Position numbers and translations under genes: made by a program. From the NCBI GenBank assembly GCA_037179515.1, contig JAXCGZ010017030.1, forward strand, positions 72,501-136,500: 64,000 nt of DNA. The letters run 5' to 3'. Within the stretch, counting starts at the first letter, position 1; every line of letters begins with the position of its first letter. Positions 26,658-38,528 of this stretch are shown here, piece by piece. Source of the stretch: Halocaridina rubra. Taxonomy: Eukaryota; Arthropoda; Malacostraca; Decapoda; Atyidae. Under the pieces are notes generated by a model. It was not told where the DNA came from. It saw nothing but the letters and a program-made list of their open reading frames with translations, and did no database searches.

Positions 26658-27448
26658 ATGGTGATCGATCTACCCATGCCCAGAGCGTTTTCCATACAAG
26701 AGGAACCTTCCATTATTGCACAGAGGTGGGATAAGTGGATGGATTCGTTTGATATCTACGTCAAGGCCATAGGAATCATCAAGGAAGAGCAGAAGCATGC
26801 CCTACTACTCAAAGTAGCAGGCTTAGAGGTACAGGAGGTGTATAAAACCCCCACACCTGCAGGTAACACCCTTCAACAAACAGTATATTTCTTAAATGCC
26901 TATTTTGCTCTTAAAATTAATTTTAGATATGATATTATTTAGGTTTAGCCAGTGCTCCCATGATGCAAGTGAATCAGCTGATGCTTTTGTTACCAAATTA
27001 AAAGATTTAGTTTCTACTTGTGAGTTCCATAACAAGGAGGATGTCATAATAGATCAGGTTATAGCCAAATGTAATTCACATGAATTTAGAACAAAATTGC
27101 TTCTGGAGAAAACCCTAACATTTGATAAGGTTTTAAACACAGCTAGGATTCTGGAAGCGGCAAATTCTCAAGCTCAAGCCATTGAGGGTTTACAAAATAA
27201 TTCTCAGGTTAATAAAGTGTCCTCCCAGTATGGTAAACGGCAAAGGCAACAATAAAAATGCGACAGCTTCAAGGAAACCTGAGTGTAAACAATCCACAAA
27301 TGCAATACAATGTTTCAGATGTGGTAAGGTAGGTCATTATCCTAGTGACAGGACAAAGTGTCCAGCAACTGACAAGAAATGTAACAGTTGTGGATGCATG
27401 GTCATTTCAGCAACATGTGTAGGCTCCAAAAAACAGAGAAACACATAA
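26658..27448 (+). pseudogene. Gypsy-A gag with zinc knuckles, frameshifted
   Basis: The likely start is the ATG at 26658 in a good context (AACCATGG), giving MVIDLPMPRAFSIQEEP and then WDKWMDSFDIYVKAIG. A frameshift near 26935 leads to FSQCSHDASESADAFVTKLK and KCNSHEFRTKLLLEKTL. A further shift near 27240 leads to the zinc region CFRCGKVGHYPSDRTKCPA and KKCNSCG, where the second knuckle's GHF is displaced by another shift. The order capsid-like then CCHC is standard for gag, which packages element RNA in the cytoplasm. The sister copy at 35.3-36.1 kb has partly different lesions. Confidence 0.85.
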
Positions 27449-27559
27449 ATTATACCTCAGTTAAACATGAAACACAACAGAATGGTCAGCCAGACAAACC
27501 ATCAGAGCAATTAGATAGTAGTAAACCAAAATTTGCTTTCCAAATTAACTCTATAAGTA

Positions 27560-30500
27560 ATAAAGTGTGCCAGTTGTCATGCAAGTTGACACAGCAGCAG
27601 ACGTCTCTGTGAAGTCAGAACAGGTGGCACACAAAATACATAATTTGTCCATAGAAGCTTGCAATGAAGTTCTAAGGGATTACAATGCACACAACATCAA
27701 GGTAGTAGGTTCAGCCAAGGTTAATGTTCAGTATGATCAGCAGACAGCACAGGATTTGCCCCTCACCATTTTGATAGGTCAAGGTCAAACATTAATGGGT
27801 TTAGATTGGTTGAAACATTTTCAGTTAAAATGGTAGAAAATTTTGAAGATTCTGAAAGTAGGACATAAAGCTGTTACCCCTGTGAGTGATGTGTTTTCAG
27901 AATTTAAGGAGATTTTTTCTGAAGGACATGGCAGAGTAAAAAACACAAAGACGACCTTAGTTCTGAAATCTGATGCAATACCCAGGTTTTTTGCTCCTAG
28001 AACTATCCATTTGCTTTGAAGGTCTCAGTGGAACAGGGAATTAAAAGGTTAGAAGCAGAAGGAACATGGGAGAGAGTACTGTATTCAGATTGGGGAGCCC
28101 CTTTAGCTCCAGTAGCAAAACAAGATGAAGGCGTATGGTTGTGTGGAGATTATAAGGTAACGCTAAACTCACAATTATAAATAGCCCAATACCTTCTACC
28201 CAACCCTACAAACATGTTTGCAGCCTTAGGAGAATGTAATGTCTTTTCAAAAATTGACCTAAAACATGCCTTTCAGCAGTTAGTCATGGAATTCTGTAGA
28301 GTGAATACTCATTTAGGGTTATTTCGTCCCAAAAGACTACCATATGGATTAGCTAGCAGTCCCACAACATGGCAACAAACCATGGATAAGATATTCAATG
28401 GCTTGCTCGGAGTATTTTGTTTCATTAATAACATATTAGTAGTAGGAAAAGACAAGAGAGAGCATCAAGAAAGACTAGTAGCAGTATTGAAATGCATCCA
28501 AGAAAATGGAAAGAAAATAAAAAAGAGCAAATGACATTTTAAAGTTTCAGTAATTGAATACTTAAAGCTCAAAATAAATGACCAGGGTATTCACAAGACA
28601 GATTACAAAGTCAGACCAGTACAACCAGCAAAAGTAAATGAAAATGTCAAGGAGTTACAGTCATTTTTAGGACTTCTGACATTCTACAGAAAGTTCATAA
28701 TAGACTTAGCTACCCTAACAGAACCATTATATCGACTATTAAGCAAAGACGTATCATGGCACTGATCAATGGACTGTCAGCAGTCATTTGAGAAGACAAA
28801 AGCTGAAATAACTTCTCCAAAGTTCTTGACGCTTTTCAGAATGGACTTGCTGGGAAAACTAGTGTGTGACGCCTCACAGGTAGGCTTAGGTGCAATTTTA
28901 GCTCATGTAATGCCTTACAGCACAGAAAGGCCAATTGCTTATGCATCTAGATTGTTGAATAAGGCAGAAAGAAACTATTCACAAATTGAAAAGGAGGTCC
29001 TTGCACTAGTGTATGCTGTAAAGATATTCCACATATACCTATACTGCAGAAAGGAATTTAAGTTAGTCACTGACTACAAACCATTATTAGCCATTTTAGG
29101 TCCAAAGCAGGTTTACCTACTCTAGTCGTTGCATGACTATAAATGCAGGCTATCATTTTGGCAGCTTATAATTATACATTCGAGCACAACTCTAGGAAAT
29201 GCAGACACACTATCTCGCTTACCCGTTGACGAACCTTCTACAGATCATGATGTCAGTATTTTGTTGTTAGACAGCTACAACTTACCTAGCACAGCTAAAC
29301 ATATAGCTAAAAGTACAAAGCAGGATCCAATATTGTCCAAGATACTTCAGCATTTACTTACTGGTCGAGGTTCAACAATGACTCAGGAAGAATGTAAATC
29401 ATATGTGGCAGTATGGTTTGAACTTAGTGCAGAACAGGATTGCATATTACGTGGGGCCAGAATTGTTGTTCTTGAGCAGCTTAGGGAACAAGTACTCAAT
29501 GATCAACATGAAGATCACCAAGGCATTATAAGATCTAAAGCAATAGCTAGAAGTTACATGTGGTGGCCGGGAATGAACAAGGACATTGAAATGTCTGTTC
29601 AAAAATGTATGACTTGTTCCATCATTCAAAATAATCCCAAACCAGTACCTTTGCACCCCTGGAAATATTCTAGACATGCTTGGCAATGGCTACATATTGA
29701 TTTTGCTGGCCCATTTCTTGGATATTCTTACTTAACTGTTGTCGGTGCTTACAGTAAATGGCCAGAGATCATTCCAATGCTTCCAACTACCTCACTTTGC
29801 ACTATCAAAGCACTAATGCCGCTTTTGCAACCCATGGTCTGCCAGAGCGCATGGTTTCTGATAATGGTCCTCAGTTTTTTCTAAAATATTCAAAGATTTT
29901 TCGGATGTAAATGGCATTCTACGCACCTTTTCTGCACCGTATAATCCTGCCACAAATGGGGAGGCTGAAAGATTTGTCCAGACATTTAAGCATAATATGA
30001 AATGTCGACAAGCCTCGCATGCTACTGTTCCTACTAGCATAAGTAAATTACTCTTAAGTTATCGAACTACTCTGCATGCAACTACGTGTATGGCACCATC
30101 AGTTTTGTTGTTGGGGAGGAGGATTAAGACTAAATTAGATCTGATGTTGCCTGATTTTCTTAGTGATCAGCAGAACAAAGGTTTGACACAAATACAACAC
30201 AAAAGGAGATACGACACATTCAACCTTCATCTCCAGTACTTTTACGATCGTACACAACACCAGACAAGTGGATATCTGGGGAAATTACACAAAAGGTTGG
30301 GAATATGCATTGTGATGCTCGAGTAAATGGAAGTGTAATGAAGAGACACATTGATCAGCTAAATCCTTCTTGGTGTGACAATAGGCATCACCCCTCAGCA
30401 GAGCAGTCTGATACTGAACAAACTCTTCATCCCAGAAATGCAGTGGAACCAGCCACGAACACAGAGGTTTCATTCTCAGCAGACGCATTAACAGTGCCTT

Positions 30501-30580
30501 TACCCCAGAGTCCAGTTGTATGCAGGGTACTTCCTGATAGGGCAACCAGGGGAATAGCTCCTAAGAAATTAGATTTGTAA
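27560..30580 (+). pseudogene. Gypsy-A pol: protease, RT, RNase H, integrase
   Basis: Protease (27567-27836): VMQVDTAADVSV, with the Asp of a DTA active site. RT (28040-28534): WGAPLAPVAKQDEGVWLCGD, KIDLKHAFQQLVMEF and RLPYGLASSPTTWQQ; the active site reads CFINNILVV, where FIDD would be expected, so both catalytic Asp residues are changed to Asn. RNase H (28769-29125): KLVCDASQVGLGAILAH and ERNYSQIEKEVLALVYAVK. Integrase (29380-30326): DHQGIIRSKAIARSYMWWPG, a CMTCS zinc pair, HIDFAGPFLGYSYLTVVGAY and NGEAERFVQTFKHNMK. C-terminal piece (30305-30580): VMKRHIDQLNPSWCD and ends KLDL. Stops lie near 27834, 28530 and 29122, with a frameshift near 29880. Confidence 0.88.
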
Positions 30581-30675
30581 CCATGCATGATATTATGATA
30601 ATATAGATATTAAGACAAGATATATTTTGCATATATCCATACATGTACTCAAAACTCTTTTAAGGGGAAAGGAAG

Positions 30676-31067
30676 TGTTATGTCTTAGATACCCCTTTAA
30701 CTAATGCTAAGTATTATGTTATACACTCAGAAAGTGTTTTTTTAATATTAAGGTTTGACAACCACAAATATATGTTTCGATCCTTCACATAAAAGTTTCG
30801 ATCCTTTTATTGAATTTTTCAGTATTATCCAGTATTATTGACTGTTCGCATGTCATTTATATATTTTATTTAGATTTAGAATTTATACTCTTCTACAAAT
30901 GACGTAGCGAAATAGAAGCAGTAACAGTATAGTTGTGTATACATATCCACCCCACATCATGTCTATAACATTAACGACGAGAATGGGATATGTATTATAA
31001 TGACTACACATCATACACAATTACAGAGCAACCATCTACTTACCTTCAACAGGTAAGAAATATAACA
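30676..31067 (+). repeat. Gypsy-A 3' LTR
   Basis: 392 bp, TGTTATGTCTTAG to AAATATAACA, with a single copy of the U5-side unit that is doubled in the 5' LTR and a 16-bp gap near 31028. Preceded by a purine tract and followed by GCTTC (31068-31072), matching 26039-26043. LTR divergence is several per cent by eye. Confidence 0.92.
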
Positions 31068-31072
31068 GCTTC

Positions 31073-33130
31073 TTCTGACCGCTGTAACTGCTCAACATTC
31101 GGAAATTCTTTGATAAGTTCTGTCATGGGAAAAACCATATCAGCAAATGAGGAATTAGACGCCTATAAAAAACAACCATACCCAAAAACCTTCTTAGATC
31201 ATTAGAATCTGGGGGTAATGGGAAATCCTGGATGGTTGACTTCTTACATTATGGATGGGCAATATCTTGATGAGATACTGTAAATCCAAGGAAGTCTAAG
31301 AAGGCAGCAATAAAAACACACTTATCTTGAGAGATTCGTAAACTGTTGTCACTGATAATCTTGAAGATAGCTTTTTGGTGTATTACATGTTCTTCCAAAT
31401 CACTAGACATAACGAGAATGTCATTGATGTACACAAGCACAAAATCACAGCCTATGAACGGGCAGTCCATATATCTCTGGAATGTTGCAGGGGAATTTCT
31501 AAGCCCAAAAGGCATATATGCATATTAAAATAGTCCAAATGGGGTAGTCACTGCAGTATTTTGGACGTCATCTGGATGAACATTGATTTGGTGATAAGTT
31601 TTCAATAGATCCAATTTCGTAAACACCCTTTTTCCATTATATTTAGATGAAAGGCTTGAAATATGAGGAAGTGAGTATTTATCTGGTCGGGCCATAGAGT
31701 TCAAAGCTCAATAATCACCAACCGGATGCCACTATTTTTGGAATTTTCCTTGGCATGAATAAAACTAGACTTTAGAAAATCATTAACCTCTTCTTTGGCA
31801 GCAGTAACTTTGTCAGCTGGTAATGGACGAGTTTTTGCATATACTGAGGGTGTGTCATTTGTTTCAATATGCTATGGTACACGACATTTTTAGGAGGTGT
31901 AGTAGTAGTAGAGTCACTTGGCTGCAAAAGAGTTGGGAATTCACACAAGGCCTGTTGGACACACTCAGGTAAGTTACTGCACTTATTTAAGTGTATAGGG
32001 GTAACCATACCTGTAAAATGCCATTGTGGAACTTATCTTAAAGTATTTGAAAACATTAGCAGCTTTGTTTTGCAATCCACTAGCATTTCAAAATAGGAGA
32101 AGAAATCCAAACCCAATAAAGGTTGAGTAACTGATGCTACTACAAAATTCCAGTGGAAAGTTCTTCTCAGGTGAGGGATAGCAATGTCAGTTGAAGTCTC
32201 ACCAAAACATGGCACAGATTCACCGTCTGCAGCAGAAATAGAGACAACATGAAGTCGCAAATAGTATTTAGCTGCCATGAAGTGAGGGAGGATAGAGAAA
32301 CTTGTTCCTGTGTCTACAATGAACTCTACTGTGCGATCCAAAATTAATATGGGTACCAATAGCAGATGCAGGGCAGAGACTGCATATACACTGACCTGCT
32401 GACTTAGTTTCCCAAATTTGAAGGAGCTGGAGATGATGGGTTGGAATTAGGAAATATTTGTACATTGCTCTTACCTGGCCATTCACACCATGGTTTGCAA
32501 TTGCGTGCTGCAACACTGTAAAAGATATGAGCACGGCAGACTTTAGCTCTTTGTCTTGGATTTTAAGGTCTTAGTCCCAAAGACCAGTATGCAACAGTAT
32601 CCATTTTTGTGACAACTTGAGAGGGAGGATGAGGTGCAGGCTCATGATGTCCTGTTGATGGTACATTGTAAAGTTCATAAGGTGTTGTCATTGAGGCTAT
32701 TATATCAGCTATTTTACCCAATTCATCACGTGAAGCAGAGCGATTCGCAGCAAGAATAGAACCTTTCTTTGGAGGCACTGAGCTGATAAATTTATGCCCA
32801 AATAAGTCTTCAGATACATTACATTTAGCAGAATTAGATATTATTTTGTTCAGGAATAATGATGGTTTTCCTGTAAACACTGTTTTAGATAATATATTTT
32901 CAGATAGTTCTGTTTTTGTTTCTTCATATCTGGAGAGCACTTTGTCTTTGAGTTTTGTATAATTTTCTCATTCAAATACACTTTGATTTATTACTGATAA
33001 CACTGTTGATGAGAGACGTTGTAAGCAGCAATGAAACTTAGAAGCTTCAGTTTTTCACTTGTCTCATTTAAAAGAAGTTTTCTAAGACTAAGAACCAGAC
33101 AGTTGGGTTATCTGCTCAAACTTTTGGGAT
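31073..33130 (-). pseudogene. Gypsy-2 (CsRn1-like Ty3/gypsy), 5' segment: gag, protease, RT
   Basis: On the minus strand: gag from about 33130 (WADNPTVWFLVLENFF), with 32563-32940 LSRYEETKTELSENILSKT, GKPSLFLNKI and SILAANRSASRDELGKIADI, a gag type typical of the CsRn1 clade. Protease (32033-32359): EFIVDTGTSFSILPH and LGLDFFSYF. Linker (31772-32008): NVVYHSILKQMTHPQYMQKL. RT (31249-31515): [17 protein letters not shown]; the active site reads VYINDILV, with the first Asp replaced by Asn. The 31073-31200 stretch is the RT connection. The 5' LTR and leader are missing; the sequence meets Gypsy-3 at about 33130. Frames are broken throughout. Confidence 0.8.
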
Positions 33131-34666
33131 ATCATGATTAGCACAAAGAGCAACTTCTTAATCTGTAGACTTGGGTTTACAAGCAACCAGTACTTAGCAA
33201 GCTTACAAGTAGAAAGTTCAGTCTTTCCTATCAACTTGGGTCTCTATGGAGGGCTACACTACTGGGTTAAGGGTAAAGTGGAGGTGGCAGTGCCTGTGGT
33301 GTATTTTGGTATTGGGTACTAGTTGGCAACACTGAGGAGAGTTGGTTCGTTTCTTATTGTTAATAAGAGAGGATGTGGAAGGCTTTCCTCTGGAGCTCCG
33401 TTTGTTGTTTATATTTCTTTGTCGTCGTAGAAGTAGCCCATAAGCTTTTTTGTCTTATTCCAATCACTATGTGATTGACTTTATTAATTCGTCCGACAAT
33501 TGCCATTGAGGTGAGTACTACAGAGTCAATTTTTAATTACAAGCTATCTAGGCATAGACATCTTTTTCGAGAAGGACAGATTGAAAATGGCAATGTCCAA
33601 AGTTACCAATGATATGATTTAGTCTTTCTCTGGTGAAGGCGAATGTTGTTTCGTAGTTGAAAAAGATAACCTTTGTAGTGAAGTTGCAGAAGATATCGGA
33701 CTAGGCTAGTTTTATTCTGTTATATTTAGAAGGGGATGTGCTTGCACTGTATTTGGAGTTCAATGATGAGGATCAGGCTGATGCAGAAAAATTCAGGAAA
33801 AATTGCGGACTGCATTTACTGGTGATGCGTTTATTGTGTTTGGCAAATTGGTTCATATGATATGGACAGGTTAACCAGTTGATGTTTTTGCCAGTGATAT
33901 TAGACGGTTGGCCTCTTTAGCTAAGATTAGTAAGGATGGGTTGGAAAATGCGGTGAAGTTAACATTTATTAATGGCTTTCCAAACTATATCAGTGTATCT
34001 TTACAACAACTCCCAAAACGTATTGAAAATGGGAATGAATGAATTGATCAGTCATGCTAGAATTTTGTCATCAAAACAGCAGGGTGGTGTATCAGCTGTG
34101 TCTGTTAGCAGGGCTAGTCCTAAGGAAAAGGGAACAGATAAACTTGATACCAACCAACTTAAGAGGCAGTGCTTTTGCTGTGGTGGCCCTCATATGATTA
34201 GAGATTGCAAAGAACAAAAAGTGCGGTGTTTTAGGTGTAATAAAACGGGTCATGTAGCTAGTCGTTGTCAAGAATAGGACTTGAGGATTTTGGAAAACGA
34301 GTAAAGGTTGGTTATTCCGCCTGTAGTCGCCCTAGTAATACATTGTGTATTGCAGTGTATTACCAATTGTTGGTGTTATAATTAATAATGAGCCTGCAAA
34401 AACACTTGTAGACACTGGCTGTTCAACAACGGTAGTTCATTCTAGGTTTGTGGCTCAGTGTGAAGGTGATGTTTACATTGATGCTTTTGATGGAAGTCAG
34501 ATCAGATGTAGAGATGCAAGTTGGTTAAAACTAGGTGTTAGTGGTAAATATTTGACAGTGCGAGCTGAGGTGGTGTCGGATAATTTAGTTGATGGTGTTG
34601 ATGGGGTGCTTGGTGTTGATGTGATTGATCAATTAGGTGATGTCACTATTAATTGTGGAAGGGTAT
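33131..34666 (+). pseudogene. Gypsy-3, 5' segment: leader, gag, zinc knuckles, protease
   Basis: 33131-33580 is non-coding leader or LTR sequence with a donor-like GAGGTGAGTA at 33508-33517. Gag probably starts at the ATG near 33586 (MAMSKVTNDMI, then a stop). It continues in pieces: VFASDIRRLASLAKISKDG near 33875-33940, then 33972-34277 with ELISHARILSSKQQGG and two zinc knuckles, CFCCGGPHMIRDC and CFRCNKTGHVASRC. Protease (34345-34666 and beyond): VGVIINNEPAKTLVDTGCST with the Asp of a DTG-type site, VLGVDVIDQLGDVTINCGR. The reading frame is cut at 34666 by Gypsy-B; the continuation is at 57167. Positions 34662-34666 (GGTAT) are the left target-site duplication. Confidence 0.82.
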
Positions 34667-35183
34667 CGTTGTGTCTAAGATACCACTTTAATTAGTGTTA
34701 AGATTTATATTGCATACTCAGGAAGTGTTTTCTATTATTTACGTTTAACAACCATAAACAGTATGCTTCGACCCTTCATAAAAGGGTTTCGATCCTTTTT
34801 ATAAGTGTTTCGGTATTAGTCAGTATTATTCATTGTTCTCATGTCATTTATGCATTTGTTTAGGTTTAGAATTTATACTCTTCTACAAATGGCATAACGA
34901 AATAAAACAGTGACAGAATAGTTGTGTATACATATCCACTCCACTTCATCACTATAACATTAATGATGAGAAAGAGATATGCATTATAATGACTAGACAT
35001 CATACACAATTATAGAGCTTGATAGAGCTTTACAACCATCTACTTATCTTGAGCAGGTAAGAAACAAAACAGTGGCAACGAGAATGGGATATGTATCATA
35101 ATGACTACACATCATACACAATTATAGAGCTTCATAGAGCTTTACAACCATCTACTTATCTTGAACAGGTAAGAAGCATAACA
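34667..35183 (+). repeat. Gypsy-B 5' LTR (with 112-bp internal tandem duplication)
   Basis: Starts CGTTGTGTCTAAG (the expected TGTTGTG with T to C) and ends AAGCATAACA before GTGGCGACGAGTGG, the PBS. As in Gypsy-A, a 112-bp unit is doubled (starting at 34971 and 35083). The first ends AACAAAACA plus PBS-like GTGGCAACGAG, and each has a CAGGTAAGAA block. The length is 517 bp against 405 bp for the 3' LTR. Confidence 0.88.
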
Positions 35184-35299
35184 GTGGCGACGAGTGGTAA
35201 TGACACCAGGCAGAGGAGGCAGCATATTTGGCACTAAACAAATTTTGGCAGGAGTGTGTAACCAGTCCACGGCAGTCAACCATAACCATGTGGTGATCG

Positions 35300-38036
35300 A
35301 TCTACCCATGCCCAGAGCGTTTTCTATATATTAGGAACCTTCCACTATTGCACAGAGGTGGAATAAGTGGATGGATTCATTTGACATCTACCTCAAGGCC
35401 CTAGGAGTCACCAAGTATGAGCAGAAGCATGCCCTACTACTCCATGTAGCAGGTCTAGAGGTACTGGAGGTGTATAAAACCCTCACACCTGCAGGTAACA
35501 CCCTTCAACAAACAATTAATTGCCTAAATACCAATTTTGCTCATAAAAATTAATTTTAGATATGATATATATAGGTTTAGCCAGTGCACCCATGATGCAA
35601 GTGAATCAGCTGATGCTTTTGTTACCAAGTTGAAAGATTTAGCTTCTACTTGTGAGCTCCATAACAAGGAGGATATCATAATAGATCAGGCCAAATGTAA
35701 TTCACATGAAATAACCCTAACATTAGATAAAGTTTTAGACACAGCTAGGACTCTGGAAGCAGCAAAATTCTCAAGCTCAGGCCATTGAGTGTTTACAAAA
35801 TAATTCTCAGGTTAATAAAGTGTCCTCCCAGTATGGTAAATGGCAATGACAACAAAGAAAGAACACAACAGTTCAAAGGAAACCTGAGGGCAAACAATCC
35901 ACAAATACAAAAACATATTTCAGGTGTGGTATGGCAGGTCATTATCCTAGTGACAGGACAAAGTGTCCAGCAACTGACAAGAAATGTAACAGTTGTAGAA
36001 ACAAGGGTCATTTCAGTAACATGTGTAGGCTCCAAAAAAACAGAGAAACACTTAAATTATACCTCAGTTAAACATGAAACACAACCACAATGGTCAGTCA
36101 GACGAGCCATCAGAGCAATTAGATAGCAGTAAACCAGAATTTGCTTTAGAAATTATCTCTATAAGTAGCAAGGACAAGAGGTTACTGATTACAGTAAACA
36201 TAAACAGTGTGTCAATTGCTATGTAAGTTGACACAGCAGCAGTCGTCTCTGTGAAGTCAGAACAGGTGGCACACAAAATACATAATTTGTCCATAGAAGC
36301 TTGCAATAAAGTTCTAAGGGATTACAATGCACACAACATCAAGGTAGTAGGTTTAGCCAAAGTTAATGTTCAGCATGATCAGCAGATAGCACAGGATCTG
36401 ATGCTCACCATTGTGAAAGGTGAAGATCAAGCATTAATGGGTTTAGATTGGTTGAAACATTTTCTGTTAAAATGATCAGAAATGTTGAAAGTTCTGAAGG
36501 TAGAATATAGAGCTGTTACCCCTGTGAGTCATGTGTTTTCAGAATTTAAGGAGATTTTTATTGAAGGACATGGCACAGTGGAAACACAAAGGCAACCTTA
36601 GTTCTGAAATCTGATGCAACACCCAAGTTTTTTGCTCCTAGACCTATTCCATTTGCTTTGAAGGCCTCAGTTGAACAGGAAATTATAAGGTTAGAAGCAG
36701 AAGGCACATGGGAGAGAGTAATGTATTCAGACTGGGTAACCCCTCTAACTCCAGTAGCAAAAGAAGATGAAGGCGTATGGTTGTGTGGAGATGATAAGGT
36801 AACACTAAACCCACAGTTACAAATAAACCACTGCCCTCTACCCAGCCCTACAAACATGTTTGCAGCCTTAGGAGAATGATAGGTCTTTTCAAAAATTGAC
36901 CTAATACATGCCTTTCAGCAGTTAGTCATGGATGGTAAGTCACGAGAATACTGAACAATAAATACGCATTTAGGGTTATTTTGTCCCAATAGACTACCAT
37001 ATGGAGTAGCCAGCAGTCCTGCAATATGACAGCAAGCCATGGATAAGATATTTATTGGATTGCCGAAGTATTTTGTTTCGTTGATGACATATTAGTAGCA
37101 GGAAAGGACGAGAGAGAGCATCACGAAAGACTACTAGCAGTATTGAAACGCATCCAAGAAATGGAATGAAAATAAAAAGGAGCAAATGTCATTTTAGAGT
37201 TTCAGCAACTGAATATTTAGGGTTCAAAATAAATGACCAGGGTATTCACAAGACAGATGACAAAATCAGAGCAGTAGTCAGCAAAAGTGCCTGAAAATGT
37301 CAAGGTGCTACAGTCATTTTTAGGACTTATGACATTCTACAGAAAGTTCATAAGACTTAGCTACCCTAGCAGAACCATTATATCGACTGTTAAACAAAGA
37401 CGTAGCATGGCACTGGTCCGTGGACTGTCAGCAGTCATTTGAGAAGATAAAAGTAGAAATAACTTCTCCAAAGTTCTTGACGCTTTTCAGAATGGACGTG
37501 CTGGTAAAACTAGTGTGTGAAGCCTCACAGGTAGCTTAGGTGTAATTTTAGCTCATGTCATGCCAGATGGCACAGAAAGGCCAATTGCTTATGCATCTAG
37601 ATTGTTGAATAAGGCAGAAAGAAACTATTCACAAATTGTAAAGGAGGTCCTTGCACTAGTGTATTCTGTAAAGATATTCCACATATACCTATACGGCAGG
37701 AAGGAATTTAAGTTAATCACTGACCACAAACTATTATTAGCCATTTTAGGTCCAAAACAGGTTTATTTACTCTAGTCACTGCACGACTTCAAAGGTGGGC
37801 TATCATTTTGGCAGCTTATAATTATACATTAGAGTATAAGTCTACAACCAAGATAGGGAATGCAGACACACTATCTCGCTTACCCGTAGATGAACCTTCT
37901 ACAGATCATGATGTCAGTATTTTGTTGTTAGACAGCTACAACTTACCAATCACAGCTAAACATATAGCTAAAAGTACAAAACAGGATCCAATATTGTCCA
38001 AGATACTTCAGCATTTACTTTACTGGTCGAGGTTCC
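35300..38036 (+). pseudogene. Gypsy-B gag, protease, RT and RNase H remnants
   Basis: Gag: 35371-35553 MDSFDIYLKALGVTKYEQKH and 35537-35788 FSQCTHDASESADAFVTKLK, with a zinc knuckle around 35920-36035 split by frameshifts. Protease: the VDTAA region near 36225-36245 and 36251-36475. RT: 36658-36879 VTPLTPVAKEDEGVWLCGDD, a stop near 36880, then the active site, which at DNA level still reads FCFVDDILVAG near 37066-37100 (both Asp kept, unlike Gypsy-A). RNase H: 37560-37775 ERPIAYASRLLNKAERNYSQ. 37808-38036 is the post-RNase H linker, cut by BEL-1. Many small indels are present. Confidence 0.82.
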
Positions 38037-38041
38037 ACAGT

Positions 38042-38440
38042 TGTCAAATATAATATTTATAATCATGCAAAGTTATTTATTTTAGTTTAGTTACGCCTCA
38101 TTTAAGCATCAGCTGGCATCCGTTTTCTTTAGTGTGCAGGCCTTTAAATGTTCCTAAATTATTTCACAAATAATTTTTTGCACTTTATTCATAGTAATAA
38201 TTTATTAGGTAATTATTCATACTTTAGTAGTTAATTAGGAAAATTATGAAAATAATATTTATGATTTACTGATGTAAAAGAAAGACTGTTTTTGTTAAAT
38301 GTTAGAATGCTTTATTTTGTTTATAAGATTGTATTGTTTTACGAAGAATATAGAGATGAAGAAAAAGGCTGCTGTTTGTTTAAAAACCCTTGCCTTCTAA
38401 ATTTATGTTTTTGCTATTAAGTGAATATCAGTAATTGATA
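38042..38440 (+). repeat. BEL-1 5' LTR
   Basis: TGTCAAATAT to AATTGATA, 399 bp, starting TG but ending TA rather than CA. AT-rich, with a TTTAAAAACC-type block near the 3' end. Preceded by ACAGT and followed after three bases by the PBS. Confidence 0.94.
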
Positions 38441-38443
38441 TTA

Positions 38444-38461
38444 TGGTGCCCAGACCCGGGA
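38444..38461 (+). promoter_or_regulatory. BEL-1 primer binding site
   Basis: TGGTGCCCAGACCCGGGA, three bases after the LTR; it begins with the TGG that pairs with a tRNA CCA end. I did not assign the tRNA species. Confidence 0.75.
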
Positions 38462-38528
38462 ATTCTTTAGTATCCGGTAAGAACTATTAGTAATTTTTTA
38501 GCAGCTGTCATCCACTAGAAAACAGATA

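Larger units (their letters stand above)
26044..31067 (+). mobile_element. Gypsy-A: complete Ty3/gypsy LTR retrotransposon inserted in Gypsy-2
   Basis: Both ends are defined: LTRs at 26044-26553 and 30676-31067, flanked by the 5-bp duplication GCTTC at 26039-26043 and 31068-31072. The PBS starts at about 26555 (TGGCGACGAGTGG) and a purine tract lies at 30663-30675 (AGGGGAAAGGAAG). The internal region encodes gag, protease, RT, RNase H and integrase in Ty3/gypsy order, with protein types closest in my judgement to the Mag/SURL (K02A2.6-like) clade. Pol is inactivated by stops, frameshifts and active-site changes. Gypsy-B (34667-57161) is a sister copy. Confidence 0.93.
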
